Positions 34,366 to 45,063 of a DNA stretch of 64,000 nucleotides are shown here, one piece after another. Source of the DNA: Gari tellinella (Eukaryota > Mollusca > Bivalvia > Cardiida > Psammobiidae); NCBI GenBank assembly GCA_922989275.2, contig OV277864.1:43461550-43525549 (forward strand), written 5' to 3'. A program made the position numbers and the translations under genes. The notes under the pieces were generated by a model that made no database searches, was not told the origin of the DNA, and worked only from the letters and a program-made list of their open reading frames with translations. Each line of letters begins with the position of its first letter. Within the stretch, counting starts at the first letter, position 1.

Positions 34366-34371
34366 AATAAA
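34366..34371 (+). terminator. PARP16: Candidate poly(A) signal for PARP16, inside a MITE
   Basis: AATAAA lies 127 bases after the PARP16 stop, at the left arm of MITE G4. I see no earlier AATAAA in the 3' flank, so the repeat may supply the signal. A variant hexamer upstream is possible. Confidence 0.35.
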
Positions 34372-34431
34372 GTTTTTGAGTTGAAGTCCGAGATCTTTTT
34401 CAAGCATTTGATTGGTCAGATTCTAATCCCG

Positions 34432-34571
34432 GTCTGGGCATTTCAGATTTTTCATGTGGGGAAGCCTTCCAGCTGGCTTGCGGAAGGTGGATGGTTTTAC
34501 CCAGTTGCTGATTTGTCTGAGCTTTGGACATTCGGATTTGACGGAAATACTGTTAAAAGCGACGTAAAATG
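34432..34571 (+). mobile_element. SINE copy inserted in the hairpin loop of MITE G4
   Basis: CTAATCCCGGTCTGGGCA (B-box remnant), TTCATGTGGGGAAGCCTTCCAGCTGGCTTGCGGAAGG, and the tail GACGGAAATACTGTTAAAAGCGACGTAAAA. It lies between the two inverted arms of G4. Confidence 0.75.
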
Positions 34572-34741
34572 ACTAAAATCTTAACTAATTGAAACTGAGC
34601 ATAAGCTCAAATCTGACCAATCAAATGGTTGAGAATGATTTTAGACTCGACTCAAATACTTTGTAACCTTGGATTTACTGTCTTATCAGGTTTCCAATTG
34701 TACTCTCCTTTTGAGCTTTTCTCCATTGAGAAATGCATTAA

Positions 34742-35026
34742 CCCATTACCCATTAGTCAGTTTCTAGATTCTTAACCCATTACTTCATAGATGCACAGTT
34801 TTACACTTTTAATTTATTCCTCCAATAAAGATTATAGTTCCAATTTATACAGTCATGAATATGTACTATAAAAATATTTTCTTTATTCAAGTAGATTCTA
34901 GATGGTAATTTAAATCAGGCTGATAGTAAAGCAGAATTCACCTTAAGGTACATTCTGCTTCATTACCAACCTGCTTTTAAGTGGTAACCTGTCTTCAAAA
35001 GCAAGAAACAGGCTATGGGTTAATGG
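34742..35026 (-). mobile_element. MITE A17 with a second left end
   Basis: TTAACCCATTACCCATTAGT followed by another TTAACCCATTACTTCATAG at 34772; hairpin 34909-34979; GAAACAGGCTATGGGTTAA. Confidence 0.7.
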
Positions 35027-35107
35027 AGCTTTCTGCACAATTGTTGCCCTGTCATCTATCTCAAGAAATCTCTGTGTTTCTTCTGAGAATCATTGCTCAT
35101 TATTTTA

Positions 35108-35301
35108 CAGTGCTCCAGATAAGGGGAGTATTTCAAAAACTAAAATGTTTATTTCTGCATTAAACCCTATGGTGTCACTACTCATTAGAATCGTCTCTTC
35201 GAGGCGATTCTAATGAGTAGTAACATCATAGGATTTGGTGTTGAAATGAGTGAGAAAATGTTGGATGTATTTAGTTGTTCTCCATCTTATCTGGAGCGCT
35301 G
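35108..35301. mobile_element. MITE D5
   Basis: CAGTGCTCCAGATAAGGGGA ... CTTATCTGGAGCGCTG; centre CGTCTCTTCGAGGCG. Confidence 0.85.
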
Positions 35302-35579
35302 GACTTAACGCCAGTGTGACAGTTTCTAGGCATGGCAGTGAAATAAGGTGCTCAAGATTTAGTGACTGTCAATCTGCTAATTTGTAACATTTGCAGTTAA
35401 TACTTTGTATGTATGTTTCCTCAAGCTTTTGAATATTTAATGATGAAATCGTTTTGTCAATATCATGTAGTATTTTATAGACCTACTATCTGGTATTGAT
35501 CACAATAACATGTCAATGTTATGGTTGTGATTCAAAAGTAATACTCTTTGTATATCACCATAACTTGTCATTTTTGAAT

Positions 35580-35762
35580 CAGGTATATTTATATCCACTG
35601 AAAATAGTGTAGAGCCAGAACAGATGGCTATTATAGGAGTCTTCTGATTAGGCTCTACACTTTTTGTCATTTTGCAATAAAAAAAAAAGCTGTAAAAATT
35701 GGACTATACTTAATAAGACATTGGAATTTGTCCATCTAAAGGCTCAGAGGTGAATGAGTTAA
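35580..35762 (+). mobile_element. MITE B8, partial
   Basis: Core AGTGTAGAGCCAGAACAGATG...GATTAGGCTCTACACT and right end CAGAGGTGAATGAGTTAA. Confidence 0.7.
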
Positions 35763-36023
35763 TCACCATAGTTACTGCTGCAAGTGTTTTTGTTATGAAT
35801 GACAGGGACTATTGATATACTGCTATGTGTAGATGAGATTTTTATCCAACCAGTATAACAGCAAAGACAATATATATATTTATTGCATGCTTCAATAGTG
35901 AAATCCAATGTATATGTGATTATTTAACCTCATCCACCATTAGTTAACTTCATCCACCATGGCTATCAGTGCAAACCACCTACCGTATATCCATGTTATA
36001 CAGTTTATATTGCACCTCGCTGT

Positions 36024-36265
36024 TTAACACATTCATCCCTAGCACTCATCATTAATTCTTCAAATAGTGTACCTGGGAGGATTACACTTGTCCCATGTAA
36101 ACAGTGTAGGCCCTGATCAGAGGGCTCCTTAAGGAGCCCTCTGATCAGGGTTTACACTGTTTGTCATTTTGAAATGTATTGTTAAAATCAACCCAAAATA
36201 GTCAATAATGGAGTAGACTTATTTTGAAATTGGAGTATTAAAAGTTTCAGGGGTCAATGAGTTAA
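36024..36265 (+). mobile_element. MITE B9
   Basis: TTAACACATTCATCCCTAGC ... TCAGGGGTCAATGAGTTAA; abuts a family C hairpin (36275-36355). Confidence 0.85.
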
Positions 36266-36271
36266 GGCATT

Positions 36272-36365
36272 TTGTGGCTTAAAGCAAGATGGAAATAAAG
36301 CAGAAAGCTCCTTAAGGAGCTTTCTGCTTTATTTCCATCTTTCTTTAAGCTAAAATCTGTTTATG
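36272..36365. mobile_element. MITE family C hairpin fragment
   Basis: GCTTAAAGCAAGATGGAAAT ... CTTTCTTTAAGC around GGAGC-centred arms; outer ends missing. Confidence 0.65.
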
Positions 36366-36521
36366 CCCCAGCTACAATATTGCTGAGACGGAAGTTCCAA
36401 GAGGTGTCAACTTTAATTGATGGTTGAATTTTATAGGTTTATGTTTTGTATTGTTTATTTTATCTTATTTGAAGAAGCGACTTATTACAATAATGTAACC
36501 AACTGTCATTGGAACCTTGTA

Positions 36522-36771
36522 AACCCATTACATGTACTCCATATATACACCTTTTAACACCTTTAAGTAATTCCTTTTCTGAAAAAAATAGTTCCACTTT
36601 ATAGAGTCATTAATATGCACTATAAGAAATATGTTGCATATATTATAGCAGATGGTAGCTTAAGGCAGGCTGAAAGTAAAGCAGAATGCACCATATGATG
36701 CATTCTGCTTTACCTTCAACCAGCTTTAAGTGGTAATATATCATCAGAACAAGAAATAGGCTATGGAGTAT
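36522..36771 (-). mobile_element. MITE A18
   Basis: ACCCATTACATGTACTCCAT, hairpin 36657-36729 with a CACCATATGATG centre, GGCTATGGAGTA. Confidence 0.65.
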
Positions 36772-36999
36772 AAAATGTAAACTCGATTGAGCAGCTAAAA
36801 TGGAGCAGCTACACAAAAACAAGTGAACCATGCAGTGTTATGTGTCAAGAGGCTGTGCAATTTGTGTATATTTTAATCCATGTATCATAAAGATTTTTTT
36901 TGTTTCATATTTTTCCTGAATGTAATATGATATCACTATTTTTCATTGAAGTCTGAAAGTTGCTATCAGAACTACAGTAAAACCTCTCTGTTATATGAT

Positions 37000-37254
37000 C
37001 AGGGCTGCCATTTCTCCGGATTTTTCCTAAGTCTTCGAATTTTAATCCTAGCAGATGGTAGCTTAAAACAGGCTGAAAGAAAAGCAGAATGCGCCTTAAG
37101 GCGCATTTTGCTTTACTTTCAACCTGTTTTAAGCAGTCATGTGTCTTCAAAACAGAAACAGACTATGGGGTAAAGGTACGATTAGTAAAATTGCATCTGA
37201 AAAATTGAAAATTTGAAATCTTAGGATTTTTATTATCAACTTATGGCATCCCTG
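37000..37254 (-). mobile_element. MITE Q1 (CAGGGCTGCC ends, family-A core)
   Basis: CAGGGCTGCCATTTCTCCGG ... ACTTATGGCATCCCTG; flanks TATGAT and TTTGAT (5 of 6 match). The centre is the family-A hairpin. Confidence 0.8.
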
Positions 37255-37397
37255 TTTGATTACTGTTTGGTGTTGAATGTTTGGTGTTTAAGGCAGGTGT
37301 ATGCTTAAAGCAAGATAAAAGATTTTATTTATACAAAGGTACTTTTATCTTTCTTTAAGCTGTCACCTGTTTCTATAAACATCTACAGATATTCTTT

Positions 37398-37633
37398 CAG
37401 GGCTGCAATAAGTTGACATGAAAAATCCTAAGATTTCCAAATTTGCATTTTTCAAGTGTGATTATCCTACCTTTACCACATAGCCTGTTTCTAGCTTTGT
37501 TGACATGTGACTTCTTAAAGAAGGCTGGAAGTAAAGCAGAATGCGCCTTAAGGCGTATTCAGCTTTACTTTCAGCCTGCTTTAAGCTACTATGTACCAAA
37601 GATTTAGGAAAAATCCAGAGAAATGGCAAACTG
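37398..37633 (+). mobile_element. MITE Q2
   Basis: CAGGGCTGCAATAAGTTGAC ... AATGGCAAACTG with perfect flanks TTCTTT (37392-37397 and 37634-37639). Centre is the family-A hairpin. Confidence 0.8.
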
Positions 37634-37889
37634 TTCTTTTTAGTGGTCATTATAGAGAGGATTTACTGTAGCTACAATGGTATCACCTAACTTTGTACAT
37701 GTAGTTGTAATGAATGGGTGTCCACCATTAGCATAATATTTTCATGTAGAATTTTAATACTGATAATATTGTCTCAGTTATGTTACTTTATATCTTTTTA
37801 TCTAGAGCTGATGAAATCCTTCAATTTGTCTCAATATACAGAAATCCAGAACATGAGTATTTACACTTCTCTTGTAGAATATTCATATA

Positions 37890-38075
37890 CAGTCGAAACT
37901 CACTAATTCAGACTCCTGTTACTTCGAACATACCCATATTTCAAAGTTAAAACGTGGCTTTTAACTTTGAAATACGGGTATGTTTGACTTAATTAATTGA
38001 CTTTTAAATCAAAATTCAACTTATGAAATACTGGTACAATCTTTTTAAACGAGTTTGAAGTATCATGTTTTGACT
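37890..38075. mobile_element. MITE E5
   Basis: CAGTCGAAACTCACTAATTC ... GTATCATGTTTTGACTG, TA on both sides. Confidence 0.82.
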
Positions 38076-38079
38076 GTAT

Positions 38080-38550
38080 AAGAATCCACTCACAATGAAT
38101 ATCTATCAACTGAGCTATTTCATTGGCTAAATATGAGGGACACTTTCCCCAGGAAAGAGTGCAGATCCTATGTGAAAATATGAGTTTTCAAATCTGGGTC
38201 TACACTATATTGAGAAAGCAAAAGTATGCATTAATTATATAGAATAGTAATAACAGAAATTGGCTTTCTTCTTGAGTGGTTGTGATATTTGAGTCTTTAT
38301 TCCATTTACCTCATACACAGCATAAACAAAACAGTTTCTTTATCAATAAACATGACATTGTTACTTGCCTAGTCGTAAAATACCCGGTAAATGCACCTAT
38401 GTAGTCACCCAAGCATGGGAATTGGGGTCAGTATTTGTTACAATTTAGATTCAGTTGTTGACATTCTCTGTTTAAAACATTTGTAAAAGGTAATAAATAT
38501 TTGGTTTGTTGATTCCCTATGTGTTCAACTTTGATTTAGTATAGTGATAC
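38080..38550. other. No gene seen
   Basis: Repeat-poor stretch between MITE E5 and B10; nothing supported. Confidence 0.45.
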
Positions 38551-38554
38551 AATT

Positions 38555-38711
38555 TATTGCACAACAACAAACCGTGAAGACTCTGATCACAGGGCTCCTT
38601 TAGGGCCCTGTTATCTTAGTCTTCACTGTTTGCATATATAACTAGTGTATTCTTCACAGGTACACAATTTGTAAAGGACGAGTAAACTCGTTGCTCAGGA
38701 TGAATGAGTTA
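38555..38711 (-). mobile_element. MITE B10, partial
   Basis: Core CGTGAAGACTCTGATCACAGGGCTCC...CTTAGTCTTCACTGTTTGC, then GGATGAATGAGTTAA. Confidence 0.65.
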
Positions 38712-38928
38712 ACCCTTTACTCCATTGCCTGATTTTAGTATTGAAGACAAGTGACCACTTAAAGCAGATTGAAAGTAAAACACTTTCAGTCTGCTTTAAG
38801 CTATTATCTGCTAGAATATAGAAAACATGTCTAATGATACATTCATTTATGTATAAATTGGAAATATTTTCTTCAGTGGGTGAATAAATTAGATGTTTCA
38901 AAATGTGTATCTATGGAGTAAAGGGTTA
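38708..38928 (+). mobile_element. MITE A20
   Basis: TTAACCCTTTACTCCATTGC ... ATGGAGTAAAGGGTTAA; hairpin shortened (38759-38800). Confidence 0.8.
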
Positions 38929-39077
38929 ATGCACAAATACGGACTTGATTTGGGAGCTTTCATGTTTGAAAATTGAACATGACCGGTGGGTAGTAACTAG
39001 TGTATTTATGTCTCTTATATGTAAAAAAAGTGAGGCATGGTCCTGGGGACAGTTATGTAAATATATCTCTATCAATA

Positions 39078-39254
39078 AGCTCCAGATACAGTGATTATTT
39101 CAAACACCAACATTCTTATGTCTCCATCAAACCCTATGATGTGACTACTCATTGTAATCACCTGAAAAAGATAATGAGTTGTGGTATCACAGGTTTTGTT
39201 GGAGAGCTAGGAAAACATATTGGAAATGTTCAGTTTACTTTTTTTGAAACCTGA
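39078..39254. mobile_element. MITE D6, decayed
   Basis: AGCTCCAGATACAGTGATTA, AACCCTATGATGTGACTACTC, loosely matching right arm. Confidence 0.6.
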
Positions 39255-39385
39255 ATGTCATACATTTTAAACCCAGTTTGCATCAGCTTAGTTGGAATGG
39301 GAAGAAGAGCTATGGGCAGTATATACTGCACTGTTCTAACTTCAATACTCTACAACAAATTCTGTGATCTTTTTTTATTGTGAAT

Positions 39386-39522
39386 TAACTCTTTGCACAC
39401 TAGTGGCAGTATTATGATTATCTGTACAAACAGTTTGGTTCCTGATGAGACACAGCGTAGCACGGTGTCTCATCAGGATTCAAAGTGTTTGATACTCTGA
39501 CCCTGTTTTTAAAAAGAAATGG
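39386..39522 (+). mobile_element. MITE F6, partial
   Basis: TTAACTCTTTGCACACTAGTGG and hairpin GTTTGGTTCCTGATGAGACAC...CATCAGGATTCAAA. Confidence 0.7.
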
Positions 39523-39775
39523 AATTTGAAGAAGAGCTATGATCAGTTTTTAGAACTGTACTATACTAAGTTTATTTAGAACTGTATAACTTTACTAATT
39601 ATTTTATTTAGAACTGTGCTGTACTAATTTTTAATACTCTACAACATATTCTGTGATGTTTTTGATTGTGAATAACTGTTAAGAAATCCCACACATACAA
39701 TGTATACTTACATATTTGTTTATGACTAAAGTCAAATTGTATAGAGAGATCTTTCACAAGAAGACAATAGAGTGT

Positions 39776-40025
39776 TTAATCTTTGAACCCTAGTCCCGCA
39801 TATAGGCGTGCTTTTCAAACAATGTATGTGTGAATAGTACACATGTCCTATGCAAACAGTGAAGACCCAGATCAGAGGGCTCCGAAAGGAGCCCTCTGAT
39901 CAGGGTCTTCACAGTTTGTCACAATGCCAAACATGGACAAAATCAACCCTTAAAAGTCAGAAATGGACTAGACTAAAATGGAAACTGGAATTGTCCATTT
40001 AAAGTTTCAGGGAGGAAAGAGTTAA
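39776..40025 (+). mobile_element. MITE B11
   Basis: TTAATCTTTGAACCCTAGTCCC ... AGGGAGGAAAGAGTTAA. Close sequence match to B18, a younger subfamily. Confidence 0.88.
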
Positions 40026-40146
40026 TCTTTTCCTCCATAGAAGTACCTTAGGGTGCCTCTAATAAATCCCCCATTGAGCACTACACAGTTGGCACCTTAA
40101 AACAAAATGAAAGTACAGCAGAAAGCTCAAATACGTTCATCTTGCT

Positions 40147-40399
40147 TTAACCCATTACCCCATAACCTGTTTCTAGTTTTGAAGACAGATGACCACTTAA
40201 TTATAGCAGGTTGAAAGTAAAGCAGAATGCACCTGAAGGTGCATTCTGCTTTACTTTCAGCCTGCTTTAAGCTGTTATCTGCTTTGATATAGAAAATATT
40301 TCTTATGATGCATATCAATGTCTGTATGAATTGGAACAATTTTCTTCAGTGGAGGAATAAATTAAGGCGCAAAAGTGTGTTTATGGGGTAATGGGTTAA
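40147..40399 (+). mobile_element. MITE A21, nested in a family C copy
   Basis: TTAACCCATTACCCCATAAC ... TTATGGGGTAATGGGTTAA, inserted at CTTGCTTTAA of a degraded C element. Confidence 0.85.
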
Positions 40400-40826
40400 G
40401 CATCAATCTGACTGGAGATTTGCTCATATGTCTGTTGAGGAAAGGGTTAAGACAGGTGGTTGCTTATGTAGAACAGAAGTTTTTCTTTGTTGCTTTTAGC
40501 CTACATATAGAGCAACCTGTATTTGGAGATTAATTGCTTCCTTGTATTGTCACTCAACATATGTTTGGCTGTATATTAGTGATTATTTATATTATTAATA
40601 ACAGTGCCCCCTCTCCTGCAACTGCCCGCCTTACAAAGGTTCATTCTGTATAACAACAATACTTGCTGTTGCCCAAACAAGACAATTATATATAATTTAA
40701 CCTCCTTATAACAACTCCCTCCGAACAACACTCAAACTCTTTTAGCTTCCAATGGGTTTTATTGTAGAGAGGGAGCACTGTAAAGCAAAAGACAGTTGAA
40801 CAGATGGCATCAATTGAATTTTGTTT

Positions 40827-41200
40827 AACCCTTTCTATGCTGGAAGCCATTAGCTGTACATGTATTTTGAAAACAGTGTTGACCCTAATGATATAGCTCC
40901 TGAACTCTTTCAACACCATGGACCTGTTCAAAATATACTCATTACATTTGCAAACAGTATAGACCCAGATCAGTGGGATCAGGGTCTATACTGTTTGCTA
41001 ATTTAGACTAGTGTCTATTAATCTACACAGAACTCCAAGAAGACTGGTTCTTGTTTAGGTAACTACAAAGATCTACATGGAAGGTTTATATCCCACAAGA
41101 GTTACTAAGTGTTGACAAGGTTAAAGAGCCCTCTGGTCAGATTCAGCATTGTTTCTTTTGCTTTCATATTTCGAAAAATATTTCCTTGCCATAAAATCAA
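40827..41200 (+). mobile_element. MITE family B copy split by MITE M3
   Basis: TTAACCCTTTCTATGCTGG and AGTGTTGACCCTAATGATATAGCTCC, then M3 (about 40912-41124, AACTCTTTCAACACCATGG ... CTAAGTGTTGACAAGGTTAA), then AGAGCCCTCTGGTCAG. Confidence 0.72.
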
Positions 41201-41290
41201 CATAAACTTTACATGATCAAAAGTGATCATATAAAAGGTCAGCATTATAAAAAGGGCTACATAGTTTAAATCTTACCAAATTGTCACATT

Positions 41291-41394
41291 AACTCTTTCA
41301 ACACTAAGTAACTATTGTGGGTTATTAGGTTCCCTTGTGGATCTAATTAGTTACCCAAACATTTTAAACAGGTCCATGGTGTTGAAATAGTTAA
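41291..41394 (-). mobile_element. MITE M4, short
   Basis: TTAACTCTTTCAACACTAAG ... GGTCCATGGTGTTGAAATAGTTAA; core hairpin absent. Confidence 0.8.
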
Positions 41395-41803
41395 TTTTGA
41401 TAGTTTATTGCAAGATTTCTGGTAAAATGCTGTTCAAAAGTTGCACATTTTAATTCCTGGCACAGATACTTGACATGAAGGGCATGTGCTAGATATGTTG
41501 TTAGAATTGGGCATTTAGCGGTATCACATTTAGTGATAGTCAAATTTATCTCATTGTTTTATCATTTAGAGTTATGAACTGTTACGAATAACCACTCATT
41601 TATTGCTTGTTTTTTTTTGCACGAAATTGAATATTTGGTTATTTGAGCATATGTTACAAACTCTCTTGTTCATATTATACTGGTGATTAGAGTCATTAAA
41701 TTTTACAAATTTTCTCTTTTCTGTTTTATTTATATCAATGAAGCTATTTGAGTGAAATGTATAGCCATGATTGCTGCAGTCTTTTATGTATTTTATGAAA
41801 CTT

Positions 41804-42046
41804 AACCCATTGAACCCTAGCAGTGAGTATACTCATCATTGGCAAACAGTGTACATGTGAAGAGTGCACATACAAAATGACAAACAGTGTAGACTCATAT
41901 CAGAGGGCCTCTTAAGGAGCCCTCTGCTACGGGTCAGAACTGTTTGTCTTTTTGCAATGAATTTATGCCTCTGGACTCAAAAAGTGCCTCACCTGGAAAG
42001 TCACAGTTTTACAAAAATGTCAATTTAAAGTTTCAGGGGTTAATTG
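41804..42046 (+). mobile_element. MITE B13
   Basis: TTAACCCATTGAACCCTAGC ... TTTCAGGGGTTAA; core AGTGTAGACTCATATCAGAGG. Confidence 0.8.
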
Positions 42047-42326
42047 ATTCACAATATCAAGCACACCAAAACCTGTATTTCACCTACAGAATGACTAGGC
42101 ATATGGAAAATGCATTTTAGTTGCTCGTGCAAAGGCATAGAAAAATCCTGTTTGCCTTTGTGTACCCTCATATATATGCAAATCACATGCTCTTATACCT
42201 AGTCTTGTTGCAAAACCATAGGAAACTATTCCTCTAACTTGACTGGTGACTGCTCAAAGGAAGCATTACGTAAACTGTCATCTTTCTTGTATAGCTTGTT
42301 GTCACTATGAATGACAGAAACCTGCT

Positions 42327-42540
42327 TTAACCCTTAGCCCGCCAAATAAATTGTCGTCTGCTATATTTCTCGTCTGCTTCAAGTTTCAAAGTGCTTCAAA
42401 GTTGCTCAAAATTGCTGAAAATGTTGTCCGAGTGTCAAACAGCTTGGATCCGGATGAGACGCCGAGTTACTCGGCATCTCATCCGGATCCAAGCTGTTTG
42501 CATATGAAGCTATAGTCGTGAGTGGCAGGCTAAGGGTTAA
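42327..42540 (-). mobile_element. MITE F7, nested in a family A copy
   Basis: TTAACCCTTAGCCCGCCAAA ... GTGGCAGGCTAAGGGTTAA; hairpin CAGCTTGGATCCGGATGAGACG. It sits at the TTAA of A's CTGCTTTAAGCTACTATCTGC. Confidence 0.85.
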
Positions 42541-42759
42541 GCTACTATCTGCTAGGATATAGAAAATATTATATCTGGCAGGCGCTGTCAGGATACAGTG
42601 TGTTAAAATATTAGAAGTGCATGATTAAAAGATGACAGATAAATATATAGTATATATAACTGTCTATCAGGCCATGCTAATGGCAGACTGAAAGTAAAGC
42701 AGAATTCAATCTCTGTGGAAAGTGTTCATTTGAAGCATTTCCTGGTCCCAGTTCAGGGC

Positions 42760-42851
42760 CGTGAATTTGTCTGTTCTGCATCACGGGCGCCGGTGTTTTA
42801 GATGTAACCATCATTGCAAGAAAGATAACTCTAGTTTATTCACAGATAATT
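42760..42851 (+). promoter_or_regulatory. Possible promoter/first exon upstream of MED30
   Basis: A short repeat-poor GC-richer patch (CACGGGCGCCGG at about 42782) is followed by a consensus donor, AATTG|GTAAGT, at 42851/42852. It could be a non-coding first exon of MED30, whose coding exon has its acceptor at 46574. No other support is visible. Confidence 0.2.
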
Positions 42852-43084
42852 GGTAAGTGCCGGTAGGAAAAAAGGTTTATTGGTGTTTTTTTATTACCTG
42901 AACAGATATGAGCCATCAACACTCGATAAACTTGAGTTGTTGTTGTATTTAAAAAGTCCGAAGATATCAAACTTTTTATAACTGCGATAAAGAAATACAC
43001 TGAATGTCTTTTTGTATTAAGCGTTCGGGTTTTCGGATAGACGGTGTTTCGGACAAATATTGAATATGCATCAGATCTGCACAT

Positions 43085-45063
43085 ATTTTCTACGAAGATA
43101 CAAGAAACTTTATTTATAGTCGTGTGTTTTCACAACATATATAACATTAGCTAAAAGCTATTTACCGACATAATAACATAAGTTTCTTAACAATAAAATT
43201 AACTAACAGCCTGTAAAAAATACATCTATCTATCTCTTCATACGGCATAGCGAGCTGCCCGCCTCTGTACCATCTCTACTCTATGTATGTCTTCGAGGGT
43301 GTAAGGGTCCCAGATAGCGGCAGCATACTCAAGTTGGGGACGAACCATGGCTTTGTATGCTCTCTCTCGGAGAATTGGGCTTTGAGGTTTCTTCTCAGGA
43401 AGCCAAGGGTTTTGTTAGCATTTGTGGTTATTCTGGTGATATGGGTTTTCCAGGAGAGATCATTTGTGATGTCCGCACCCAGGTACTTGGCAGAAGAAAC
43501 CACCTCGAGTGTTTGACCATGCATAGTATATGTGGTAGGGAGGGGTGTTCTTGATCGTGTTACCTGGACTACTTGGCATTTGTTGGGGTTAAACTCCATA
43601 TCCCAGTCTGCTTCCCATTTTTGGAGGGTGTCAAGGTCATCTTGTAGCTGTTTTGTCTCAGCAACCTTTTTGAAAGCTAGGTCAGCTGCAGTATCATCTG
43701 CAAAAAGTCTTACCTGGGATTTGACCTTGTCAGGGAGGTCATTTATGTAGACCAGGAAGAGGATTGGTCCAAGCACTGAGCCCTGAGGAACGCCTGAAGT
43801 CACAGGCACTTGCTTGGAACAATACCCCTCAAGGACTACGGTCTGGGATCGACCATTAAGGAAGGCCCTGATCCATGACAGTGTTGTGCCTCTTATGCCA
43901 TATCCATGAAGCTTATGGATGAGCTTTTCATGGTTCACCTTGTCGAAGGCTTTGCTAAAATCTAGCAAGATGAGGTCTGTTTGTTTACCCTCTTTCATAT
44001 TTCGGTGAAGCTCCTCTATGAGTGATGTAAGCTGGGTCTCACAGGATCTTTTTGCACGGAAACCATGCTGTAGGTCATAGAGGATCTTGTTTTTGTCTAG
44101 GTGCTTTACCATGTTTGAAGTGACTACATGTTCCAGGAGTTTGCAGAGAATGCAAGTTAGTGAGATTGGTCTGTAATTGGCGGGGCATGTTTTGTCCCCC
44201 TTTTTGAAAACAGGCGAGACATTGGCTTGGAGCCAGTCAGATGGTAAGGAACCGTCTTGGAGGGACTTTGAGAAGATCACCTGCAGGATTGGAGCAATCT
44301 CACTGCAGAGCTCTCTTAAGAGACGCGGTTTGATACGGTCAGGTCCTGGTGCCTTGTCTGGTTTTAAACCCTGCAGTAACTTTAGGATGCCATTAACTGA
44401 GATATTTATGTCTTGCATGTTATTGTATTTGTTCCTCACTTCTTCTGGGACATTTTCTGGACTGTGATGGCCTAAATCTTGGAGGTCTTGTACTTTTTGA
44501 GAGCATAGTTGCTTAAGAGAGAGAGGTGATTTTGATGTAAATACTAACTGAAATTGTTTGTTAAGGATGGATGCTTTCTGTGCATTGTCAGTGTAAAGGT
44601 GATCTTCTTTCTTTATGGGTGAACTACCGTGGTATTCTTGTCTACAGTTCTTTAGGAAAGAGAAGAGCTTCTTGTTACATTTTGGTCGAGAACCGTCTGT
44701 AACTGGGGTATCATCTATGATGCCTATCAGGCTGTCGAGGTATCTGTTGTATGAGGTTTTTATCAAACAGTCAGCTTCGTACTTGACTGTTTTGAAAGCT
44801 GCTCGGTCAGTGTCCTTGCCGGATGCTTTTTGGGCCTGGTACAGCTTGTCTCGTTGGTTCATTTTCCGTTTGATCTCTTGTGTAATCCAGGGTAATGTCT
44901 TTTTGCCTCTGAGTATTTTGGAAGGTACATGTTTGTTTGTCAGTCTGTCTATCTCACCCTTGAATTCCTGCCAAAGCACTTCAGTGCTTTTACTGTCACA
45001 GGTAGCTAGAAATTTTAACTTACCTGATAACAACCCACCCTCCTCCCCTCAGACTTCTGGGTG
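43085..45063 (-). mobile_element. 5'-truncated non-LTR retrotransposon (CR1/Jockey-like LINE), broken
   Basis: The minus-strand frame 45033-43276 encodes 584 residues of a LINE ORF2: the linker after the endonuclease, then a reverse transcriptase with LKPDKAPGPDRI, NYRPISLTCILCKLLE, LDFSKAFDKVNH, SGVPQGSVLGPILFLVYIND, the catalytic RLFADDTA motif and a thumb region. The endonuclease domain is absent because the element is 5'-truncated near 45060, just beyond an in-frame stop. A frameshift lies near 43371, in the GAGAGAGAG run: past it the original frame ends in a false tail, while another frame reads YKAMVRPQLEYAAAIWD and ends at a stop near 43239. A 3' end with an AGATAGATAG tract and an AATAAA-type sequence follows near 43215-43105. 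It is non-functional as it stands. Confidence 0.92.

Larger units (their letters stand above)
34358..34672. mobile_element. MITE G4, loop filled by a SINE
   Basis: CCCTAGGTAATAAAGTTTTTG ... ACTTTGTAACCTTGG; arms GATTGGTCAGAT and ATCTGACCAATC separated by the SINE. Confidence 0.8.
36975..37668. mobile_element. MITE C7 (TA family C) carrying Q1 and Q2
   Basis: CAGTAAAACCTCTCTGTTAT ... CATTATAGAGAGGATTTACTG flanked by TA on both sides. Its arms are separated by two independent Q insertions. Confidence 0.8.

Noticed and set aside
36500..38100. Rho-independent terminators suggested by the many hairpins
   Set aside because: The hairpins are MITE cores in eukaryotic DNA; bacterial terminators do not apply.
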